Shown: positions 6,511 through 11,455 of the stretch, in pieces
Layout: each line of letters opens with the position of its first letter
Numbering within the stretch: the first letter of the stretch is position 1
DNA from: Verrucomicrobiota bacterium
GTDB taxonomy: Bacteria > Verrucomicrobiota > Verrucomicrobiia > Limisphaerales > UBA1319
DNA length: 33,734 bases
Assembly (NCBI GenBank): GCA_022709905.1
Contig: JAKLHY010000076.1
Span: 1-33,734 of the forward strand
Direction: 5' to 3'
Notes under the pieces: generated by a model
What the model was told of the DNA's origin: nothing
Databases searched by the model: none
What the model saw: only the letters and a program-made list of their open reading frames with translations
Program-made: the position numbers and the translations under genes

Positions 6511-6539
6511 GGCGGAGGCGTAAACCTCCGCCTTTCCCT
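6511..6539 (+). terminator. Intrinsic terminator after the Ro60 gene
   Basis: GGCGGAGG (6511-6518) pairs perfectly with CCTCCGCC (6525-6532) over the loop CGTAAA, followed by TTTCCCTTT. A small GCCAC-CGAA-GTGGC hairpin precedes it at about 6485-6498. Confidence 0.8.
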
Positions 6540-6554
6540 TTAAACACACTCCAT

Positions 6555-6670
6555 TTGAACCAGGCCAGCAGCCCCATCGACCGTTCGTCAACGCGGTTCT
6601 GCGCATGGGCAGGTTCAATCGCGGTTCGAATCCGCAAGTTGGTTAACACCCAACTCCATTGGCTGGAAAC
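6555..6670 (+). ncRNA. tRNA-like fragment with T-arm before a capped acceptor minihelix (permuted order)
   Basis: A T-arm GCGG-TTCGAAT-CCGC (6621-6635) is followed directly by AGTTGG (6637-6642), a 7-nt linker TTAACAC, the complementary CCAACT (6650-6655) and CCA. This order (T-arm, acceptor strand, linker, complementary acceptor strand) parallels the permuted unit at 4511-4566. Only these two units have the canonical TTCGAAT T-loop. The 16 bases at 6655-6670 are identical to 2416-2431 in the first structured RNA. Upstream, TGAACC (about 6556) and GGTTCA (about 6612) can enclose further hairpins. No anticodon can be assigned. Confidence 0.4.
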
Positions 6671-6693
6671 CGGGAGAAATCCCACAACAGTTT

Positions 6694-6792
6694 GGAGCAG
6701 TGAGGCCAGCGCGCAAGCGCAGCCCGAAGGCAGCTTTGCGAGAATGGGGCGTGATCCTGTTCTCCCGCCGCTGGACGGCGGTCTCCTGCTCC
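6694..6792 (+). ncRNA. Cloverleaf-like structured RNA upstream of the slipin gene
   Basis: GGAGCAG (6694-6700) and CTGCTCC (6786-6792) pair perfectly and enclose at least three hairpins: GCGC-GCAA-GCGC (6709-6720), a GAGAA/TTCTC stem, and CCGCCG-CTGGA-CGGCGG. The closed multi-arm layout resembles a tRNA, but no CCA, T-loop or anticodon is present. It ends 36 nt before the slipin ATG, so it may be a separate RNA or a structured leader of that gene. The GCAA hairpin with a preceding GGCC matches the element found in the tRNA-like units. Confidence 0.4.
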
Positions 6793-6828
6793 GGGCTTTC
6801 CATCTTAACGTAAGAAAGGAGATTGCCT

Positions 6829-7623
6829 ATGTACTTCGACATTTTCGTATTAATCGTCGTGGCCTTCACCGGCAGCATGATTGCGGTCGTCGTGAAGAAA
6901 TATCGCCATGCGTTCCTCGTTTCCGAAGGCTACGCCGGACTGCTCTATCACCAGGGCAAGTTCGTCGAAGTTCTTGGCGCCGGTCGACACATTCGTTGGG
7001 GCCGATATTTCACCTTGAGCTTTCAGGACCTCCGCAAGACGGCGCAACTCGTGGCCGGCCAGGAAGTCCTCACGGCTGACAACGTGGCCCTGAAACTGAG
7101 TCTGTTGATCACCTACCAGGTAACCGATCCGGCGAAGGCGACTCACGAAACGCAGAACTGGCAGGGCGATCTTTACAATGCCGCCCAACTTGCCCTGCGG
7201 GCTGCTGTAAGTGGCATCGCCGTCGAGGCATTGCTCAGTCAGCGGATCGAAATTGGCGCCCAACTCCTGGCGAGGGTGCAGTCAGAGGCGGACAAGATCG
7301 GCATTCACGTTCATTCCGTGGAGGTCAAGGACGTGATGTTCCCGGCGGAGTTGAAGCGGGCGTTTGCTGATGTTCTCAAGGCCAAGCAGGAAGGTCAGGC
7401 CGCCCTTGAGCGCGCCCGAGGCGAAAGCGCGGCACTCCGGAACCTGGCCAACGCCGCCAAGCTGCTGGAAGGTAATCCGGCCTTGATGAACCTGCGCCTG
7501 ATGCAGTCACTCTCGGCGGCACACAATGCTGGCAACACGCTGGTGCTGGGCATGCCGGGCGGCTTCGTTCCGTTGAAAAATGGAAAATCCAGTCCGGCTC
7601 CAGATACTGCGGCTGAAATCTAG
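6829..7623 (+). CDS. Slipin / SPFH (Band-7) family membrane protein
   Basis: The 264-residue protein starts at ATG 6829, with ribosome site AAAGGAG 7 nt upstream; a TTG six bases earlier is less likely. One N-terminal membrane segment (residues 4-22, DIFVLIVVAFTGSMIAVVV) is followed by an SPFH core (GAGRHIRWGRYFTLSFQDLRKTAQ, ...VLTADNVALKLSLLITYQVTDPAKA) and a helical, Ala/Glu-rich tail (about residues 170-230) of the type that oligomerises. Slipins scaffold membrane microdomains. Slipin genes recur beside RtcB/Ro60-type RNA-repair genes, and its place here between Ro60 and more tRNA-like RNAs fits that association. How it acts in RNA repair is unknown. A hairpin lies just after the stop. Confidence 0.88.
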   Translation: MYFDIFVLIVVAFTGSMIAVVVKKYRHAFLVSEGYAGLLYHQGKFVEVLGAGRHIRWGRYFTLSFQDLRKTAQLVAGQEVLTADNVALKLSLLITYQVTDPAKATHETQNWQGDLYNAAQLALRAAVSGIAVEALLSQRIEIGAQLLARVQSEADKIGIHVHSVEVKDVMFPAELKRAFADVLKAKQEGQAALERARGESAALRNLANAAKLLEGNPALMNLRLMQSLSAAHNAGNTLVLGMPGGFVPLKNGKSSPAPDTAAEI

Positions 7624-7631
7624 TCGATCAG

Positions 7632-7656
7632 GGGCGGGTGGGAGACCACTCGCCCG
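7632..7656 (+). terminator. Hairpin after the slipin gene
   Basis: GGGCG-GGTGG pairs with CCACT-CGCCC over the loop GAGA (one mismatch). It has no T-run and stands only about 10 nt before the Cys-like RNA, so it may be an RNA-processing or mRNA-stabilising hairpin rather than a terminator. Confidence 0.4.
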
Positions 7657-7666
7657 TCCGTCCAAA

Positions 7667-7754
7667 GTCCCGTTGGCCGAGGTGCTGGCACACGGCGAAA
7701 ACGCAGTGGTCTGCAAAACCGCTCAGGTGGGTGCAACTCCCGCACGGGACTCCA
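7667..7754 (+). tRNA. tRNA-Cys(GCA)-like RNA with extended D-arm
   Basis: Acceptor GTCCCGT/ACGGGAC is perfect, followed by T and an encoded CCA. The anticodon stem GTGGT/ACCGC closes CTGCAAA (anticodon GCA), and this arm closely matches ordinary bacterial tRNA-Cys. The T-stem GTGGG/CCCGC surrounds TGCAACT. The D region is enlarged by about 15 nt and carries GGTGC-TGGC-ACACGGC (7681-7696), an orientation-reversed copy of the hairpin element. G replaces U at position 55. Of the insert-bearing units this has the best-kept tRNA core. Confidence 0.72.
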
Positions 7755-7764
7755 TTTTCATTTC

Positions 7765-7855
7765 CGAGCATTGGTGTTCAGAGACGCACGCTGGTGTCCG
7801 TCCGCAAGGACCTTTGAAGCTGGAATATTGGGCGCGATACCCTGATGCTCGACCA
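7765..7855 (+). tRNA. tRNA-like RNA with GCAA hairpin insert, anticodon not assignable
   Basis: Acceptor CGAGCAT/ATGCTCG is perfect, followed by A and CCA. The T-stem TTGGG/CCCTG pairs four of five positions around CGCGATA. The D-arm may be GTG-TTCAGAGACG-CAC. In the centre, where the anticodon arm should be, stands GTCC-GCAA-GGAC (7800-7811) followed by TTTGAAGC; a GAA (Phe) or GGT (Thr) reading is possible but neither gives a good stem. At 91 nt it is about one insert longer than a tRNA. Confidence 0.5.
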
Positions 7856-7860
7856 TCTTT

Positions 7861-7951
7861 CCCAAGTGAAGCTGGCCCGCCGGCAGAAACCTCGCACGGT
7901 CGAAGGTGCTGGCGCACGGCCACCATGGTGCAAGTCCACGGCATTGCGCCA
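7861..7951 (+). tRNA. Degenerate tRNA-like RNA with hairpin insert before the T-arm
   Basis: The 3' part is clear: T-stem CATGG/CCACG (four of five pairs) around TGCAAGT, then GCATTGC, G and CCA (7949-7951). Directly before the T-arm stands the 20-nt element at 7905-7924 (GTGC-TGGC-GCAC then GGCCACC), the same arrangement as in the Gly-like unit. A complementary 5' acceptor strand was not found, and the anticodon is unclear (a CTCGCAC loop, CGC, is possible but poorly stemmed). The left boundary is arbitrary. Confidence 0.4.
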
Positions 7952-8044
7952 TTTTCTGTACCGCAGAAAAATATTGAAATATCCCGAGCAATTTTCACCC
8001 CTGAACGCGAAGTAGATCGAGCGGCCCAGCAACAAGAATTTCAG

Positions 8045-8067
8045 ATTTCAAATTTGAGATTTGAAAT
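8045..8067. repeat. AT-rich perfect hairpin between array blocks
   Basis: ATTTCAAAT-TTGAG-ATTTGAAAT is a 9-bp perfect inverted repeat in an otherwise featureless gap (7955-8130). A second hairpin, GCCGGT-GGAAGAG-ACCGGC, follows at 8095-8113. Either could separate transcripts or serve as a processing signal. Confidence 0.55.
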
Positions 8068-8130
8068 TTAGCGCAGCGTGGAGGCTGGGTGTGAGCCGGT
8101 GGAAGAGACCGGCCAGGGGTTTGACCTTTC

Positions 8131-8276
8131 GTCCCCATAGCTCAAAGCATAGAGCGGACGCATCCTAAGCGGGACTTTACAGGTTGCAGGTGAGACTGCA
8201 TTTCGCGGTAGCGAACATCCCACTTGGGGGCAACCATCTTGCAGGGCTTGGGAAGCCAATCCGGCTGGGGACACCA
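8131..8276 (+). tRNA. tRNA-Arg(CCT)-like RNA with a ~75-nt structured insert
   Basis: Acceptor GTCCCCA (8131-8137) and TGGGGAC (8266-8272) pair perfectly, followed by A and CCA. The D-arm GCTC-AAAGCATA-GAGC is canonical. The anticodon loop ATCCTAA (anticodon CCT) has three good stem pairs. Between the anticodon arm and the 3' acceptor lie about 90 nt instead of a variable loop plus T-arm. Within this, GGTTGC (8182-8187) can pair with GCAACC (8230-8235) and enclose hairpins such as TTCGC-GGTA-GCGAA, like a second small cloverleaf inside the first. No normal T-arm is visible. Gaps to the next units are 7-8 nt. Confidence 0.55.
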
Positions 8277-8283
8277 TTTCAAG

Positions 8284-8367
8284 CGGCGCGTGGTTCACGG
8301 GGAATAGCAGACCCACCTGAGTCAGAATCAGGCAGCCTTGGACGTGCAAGTCGTCTCGCGCCGACCA
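8284..8367 (+). tRNA. tRNA-Leu(CAG)-like RNA
   Basis: Acceptor CGGCGCG/CGCGCCG is perfect, followed by A and CCA. The anticodon stem CCTGA/TCAGG closes GTCAGAA (anticodon CAG), nearly identical to ordinary tRNA-Leu. The T-stem GGACG/CGTCT surrounds TGCAAGT. The variable region is too short for a class II leucine tRNA, and the D-arm (about 8291-8314) departs from consensus. No 20-nt hairpin element is present. Confidence 0.68.
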
Positions 8368-8375
8368 TTTTGGCT

Positions 8376-8452
8376 GGAGCCGAAGCCATAGTAGATCGCC
8401 ACCGGACTTTTAATCCGGTTGAATGAGGTTGCAACTACCTCCGGCTCCACCA
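8376..8452 (+). tRNA. tRNA-Lys(TTT)-like RNA
   Basis: Acceptor GGAGCCG/CGGCTCC is perfect, followed by A and CCA. The anticodon stem CCGGA/TCCGG closes CTTTTAA (anticodon TTT), the standard lysine loop. The T-stem GAGGT/ACCTC surrounds TGCAACT. The D-arm is short and poorly paired. G stands at position 55. Confidence 0.7.
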
Positions 8453-8459
8453 ATTTTCT

Positions 8460-8533
8460 TGCCTCGTGGTGTAACAGGAGCATGCCGGGCTTTGACCTCG
8501 ATGGTCTTGGTGCGAAGCCAGGCGAGGCAGCCA
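8460..8533 (+). tRNA. tRNA-Gln(TTG)-like RNA
   Basis: The unit has 74 nt, a normal length. Acceptor TGCCTCG/CGAGGCA is perfect, followed by G and CCA. The anticodon loop CTTTGAC (anticodon TTG) has a mostly paired stem CCGGG/CTCGA. The T-stem CTTGG/CCAGG surrounds TGCGAAG. The D-arm resembles tRNA-Gln (TGGTGTAAC...). It is the most tRNA-like unit, yet still has G at position 55. Confidence 0.72.
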
Positions 8534-8573
8534 ATCACCGCTATTCAACAGAGAACAAACACCTTTGCCCATG

Positions 8574-8667
8574 GGAAATGGTGGCCGAGTACCAACGCTT
8601 CGGCTGATTGCCGGACATTTTATCGGCCCCATCGGATCACCGTCCGAGATCTCTCGGCAAGGTTTCC
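8574..8667 (+). ncRNA. Last structured, tRNA-derived-looking unit of the array
   Basis: GGAAA and TTTCC (8574-8578 and 8663-8667) can close a structure holding a GCCGA/TCGGC arm, an arm formed by TTGCCG (8608-8613) with CGGCAA (8655-8660), and a perfect CCGAG-ATCT-CTCGG hairpin. No CCA or clear anticodon is present. The 5' part (GGTGGCCGAGTACC) resembles the D-arm of class II tRNAs. Boundaries are tentative. Confidence 0.3.
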
Positions 8668-8725
8668 GAAATGCACCGGATCGGCGTAGCTGGAGCGGCG
8701 TGACCGCCGGAAAGTCATTCACCAC

Positions 8726-8781
8726 TTGACCAGTAGAGGTAATCTGCTAAATAGAGATTAGCGGACGGACTAGTCCGTCCG
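8726..8781 (+). promoter_or_regulatory. Promoter and palindromic operator upstream of the TetR gene
   Basis: TTGACC (8726-8731) and TAAATA (8748-8753) form a possible promoter with 16-bp spacing. It is followed by a perfect 20-bp palindrome CGGACGGACTAGTCCGTCCG (8762-8781), 13 nt before the TetR start. A second inverted repeat TAATCT-N9-AGATTA (8740-8760) overlaps the -10 region. Placement fits autoregulation by the TetR protein. Confidence 0.6.
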
Positions 8782-8794
8782 AATAACGCATACC

Positions 8795-9457
8795 ATGAGC
8801 ATGGCTAAATTAGCGACAGCGGATCGGATGGCAGAGACTCGGCGGCAGGTGCTTCAAGCTGCCATTGAGGTGTTTGCTGCCGAGGGGTATCACGAGACGG
8901 ATGTGCAAGTTATTGCTGACCGCGCCGGCGTTGGGAAGGGAACGGTTTACCGGCATTTTGGTGACAAGGAGAAGCTGTTCCTGGCTGCGGCGAGGCATGC
9001 CTTGGAACAAATGTCCCAGTCGATTGGCCAGGAAATGCACTCGGGCCAAGGCACCTTGGATTACCTGAGGAACATCGCCGTTGGGTGCGCTCGCTATTAC
9101 GCTGCCCACCCGGAAGCCGTGGAATTGATCGTGCAGGAGCGAGCGGTGTTCCGGGAAACAACGACGCCAACCCATCGCCTTCGCCATGCGGAAGGACAGC
9201 AGGAGGTAGAAAAGGAGTTGCGTCGCGGGATCGAACGCGGGGAGCTCAGGCCGATAGAGGTGCATGCGACCTTTGAGGTGTTCGGGGACTTGCTGTTTGG
9301 CTGTATCTTTAACAGCTATGTCACCGGCAAGCCCGGTTCTCTCGTGGCTCGCGTCCAGCACGCGATGGATATTTTTTTCGAGGGTATCATAGGCGATGCA
9401 GGTGATCCTGGAGCACGCCCCAAGACACCGACTGGAAGAGCCAAAGGAGGAGGATGA
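8795..9457 (+). CDS. TetR/AcrR-family transcriptional regulator
   Basis: The 220-residue product has an N-terminal helix-turn-helix domain (residues 12-60) with the classic RRQVLQAAIEVFAAEGY and AGVGKGTVYRHFGDKEKLF motifs, followed by a helical ligand-binding domain (about 70-200). Such proteins usually repress their own and neighbouring genes until a small ligand binds. A 20-bp palindrome just upstream is the likely operator. No clear ribosome site precedes ATG 8795; ATGs at 8804 and 8828 are alternatives. Probable targets are itself and the two secreted hydrolase genes downstream; control of the tRNA-like array to the left is also possible. The C-terminal tail is Gly/Lys-rich and probably disordered. 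Confidence 0.9.
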   Translation: MSMAKLATADRMAETRRQVLQAAIEVFAAEGYHETDVQVIADRAGVGKGTVYRHFGDKEKLFLAAARHALEQMSQSIGQEMHSGQGTLDYLRNIAVGCARYYAAHPEAVELIVQERAVFRETTTPTHRLRHAEGQQEVEKELRRGIERGELRPIEVHATFEVFGDLLFGCIFNSYVTGKPGSLVARVQHAMDIFFEGIIGDAGDPGARPKTPTGRAKGGG

Positions 9458-9599
9458 CCTTTTGTGCTCATGAGCACTTGGTACTGGGCCAGCAATCTAC
9501 TGATGCCCACGCAATCTGGAACGTGCACTCCGCGTGTGCGGGGTGCGCCCCTAAAATCGTCAGGAAAGATGGTCAAAGACCTTTCTGGAGAATCAAATC

Positions 9600-11426
9600 A
9601 TGAATAACCGAGTAAAACTGTGGCTCCGAACAACCGCCCTTATGCTGCATTTGACGTGTGTCGCGATTGTCGGTGCGGCGCCGGCCGCAGTGAATGAGAA
9701 CGATGTGGTTGGTAGGTGGAAGCTGTCGTTTAACCCAGGGGACGGCGATAGTGAAAGCATCCTGACCATCACGCGGGCCGAGTCGGACCTCAAAGCGATG
9801 TTTGTCCGGGGCGAGAGAACGTTCCAGGTCACAAGCATCAAGTATCAGGACGGCAGGCTGACGTTTTGCACGGAGAGCCAGCGGGATGGCCAGGTATCCA
9901 AGGCGACCTTCGAAGGCAAGGTTGAGGCTGACACCATCAAAGGGGATGGGAGCTGGGACTACAATGGGAACAGCGGCTCCTTTCCGTTTATCGGCAGCCG
10001 AGAGGCAAGAAAGGCGAGTGCGGAGGCTCTGTCTCTCGTCCTGGTTCCCGGCAAGCCCAATTTGACCGGCGCTTTCGATGTGGGCGAACTCGGCTACGAA
10101 ATCGAAGAATTCTTCATTTCCGGAACAGCCACATCCTATAAGCTCGCAGGGGAAGCCACGGCGGACGGGAAATGGGAGGCGGTTCCGGCAACGAACGCAC
10201 CGTACACGACGCGAATCGTCGTAGTTCGGCCAAAAGAATCGGCCAAGTTTAGCGGAACGGCGGCGGTGGAATGGCTGAATGTCACGGGCGGACTGGATGT
10301 ACCCGTCGATTGGAACATCGCACATCGAGAAATCTTGCGCCGTGGTCACGCCTACGTGGCAGTGTCGGCGCAGAAGGTGGGGATTGACGGCAACCCCATG
10401 GCTCAAGGTGGTGGTCCCTCCGCTCTCAAGAAAGCTGATCCAGCGCGTTACGGTCGCCTCAATCATCCCGGAGACGCCCATTCATTCGACATCTTCTCAC
10501 AAGCCGGAGCGCTGGTGAAGGACACGGCAACGAGCAAAATCCTCGGCCCACTCGTCCCGAATCGCGTGATTGCCGTCGGCGAATCACAATCGGCGTATTT
10601 CCTGACGACCTACGTTACGGCAGTTGATCCGGTGGCAAAAGTGTATGATGGCTTCCTGATCCATTCACGGTTCGGCAATGCACCTCCAATGGATGCTAAC
10701 CCGTTTGCCCTCTTCACTGGAGCTGGACCCGTTCCTCGACTTCGCTCCGACTTGCGCGTTCCGGTAATCACCGTCATCACGGAGAGTGACCTCCTCGGAT
10801 TTGGTCCTCTTAAAGGTTATAGCCAAGCACGGCAGCCAGATACGGATAAACTCCGAGTTTGGGAGATAGCCGGAAGCGCGCACGCCGACAATTATGTTTT
10901 CAGCGTCGGGTTCATCGACTCCGGGACATTACCCATTGAAAAGCTCGCAGCAGCGTTTGCGCCGAGCTTCGAAATGTTTGGTCAAAAACTCCCTCAAGCA
11001 ATGAACTTTGGCCCTCAGCATCATTACGTCACCGAAGCCGCCCTGTGGCAACTCGACCGCTGGATAAAGACTGGGCAAGCTGCCCCGAAAGGCGCGGCGC
11101 TGAAGCTCACACAGGATAAGCCTCCGAAGTTGGTCACGGATGCCAATGGGATTGCAGAGGGGGGCATCCGCACGCCTTGGGTTGATGTGCCAACGGCAAT
11201 TCTGTCGGGAGCGGGCAGCATGGTTGGATTTGGCAAGCCGTTCGATTCCGCGACCATTGAACGTCTCTACCCCGGCGGAAAGGCAGACTATCTCAAGAAA
11301 TTCGAGGCGTCGTTGGATTCAGCGATCCAAAACGGCTTCATCGTGCCGGAGGACAAAACCGAGATTATGGGCCTGGCAAGTTGTAGCTTCCCCGCCAAGG
11401 AAGACTCTACCAAGGCGAAGAACTGA
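9600..11426 (+). CDS. Secreted alpha/beta-hydrolase domain protein (PF20091-like)
   Basis: The ATG at 9600 has a ribosome site (CTGGAG) 9 nt upstream. Residues 1-27 form a signal peptide ending near GAAPAA. A small beta-rich region follows (about 32-140, 'VGRWKLSFNPGDG...'). The main domain, about 150-600, shows EWLNVTGGLD, the nucleophile elbow GESQS (G-x-S-x-S) and late SAHAD, as in the large uncharacterised 'alpha/beta hydrolase domain' family. The substrate is unknown; an esterase or lactonase role outside the cytoplasm is plausible. It is followed after 29 nt by another secreted hydrolase-like gene and then rtcA, so the three may form one transcript. Confidence 0.8.
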   Translation: MNNRVKLWLRTTALMLHLTCVAIVGAAPAAVNENDVVGRWKLSFNPGDGDSESILTITRAESDLKAMFVRGERTFQVTSIKYQDGRLTFCTESQRDGQVSKATFEGKVEADTIKGDGSWDYNGNSGSFPFIGSREARKASAEALSLVLVPGKPNLTGAFDVGELGYEIEEFFISGTATSYKLAGEATADGKWEAVPATNAPYTTRIVVVRPKESAKFSGTAAVEWLNVTGGLDVPVDWNIAHREILRRGHAYVAVSAQKVGIDGNPMAQGGGPSALKKADPARYGRLNHPGDAHSFDIFSQAGALVKDTATSKILGPLVPNRVIAVGESQSAYFLTTYVTAVDPVAKVYDGFLIHSRFGNAPPMDANPFALFTGAGPVPRLRSDLRVPVITVITESDLLGFGPLKGYSQARQPDTDKLRVWEIAGSAHADNYVFSVGFIDSGTLPIEKLAAAFAPSFEMFGQKLPQAMNFGPQHHYVTEAALWQLDRWIKTGQAAPKGAALKLTQDKPPKLVTDANGIAEGGIRTPWVDVPTAILSGAGSMVGFGKPFDSATIERLYPGGKADYLKKFEASLDSAIQNGFIVPEDKTEIMGLASCSFPAKEDSTKAKN

Positions 11427-11455
11427 CAAAGAGGCACAGCCTGAGAGGAGGCCCC

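Noticed and set aside
2356..7917. CRISPR-like array from the recurring GCAA hairpins
   Set aside because: Spacing is irregular, copies occur in both orientations with differing stems, and they lie inside tRNA-like folds. There are no spacers of constant length and no cas genes.
2878..8533. Ordinary housekeeping tRNA genes
   Set aside because: Inserts, permuted order, missing or weak D-arms and G at position 55 in every normal-order unit do not fit normal translation tRNAs, although anticodon loops and CCA ends are tRNA-like.
2300..8700. Phage or prophage tRNA cluster
   Set aside because: No phage structural, lysis, integrase or replication gene is present; the protein genes are Ro60, slipin and unknowns.
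9573..10481. 302-codon minus-strand open frame
   Set aside because: Shadow of the secreted alpha/beta-hydrolase gene.
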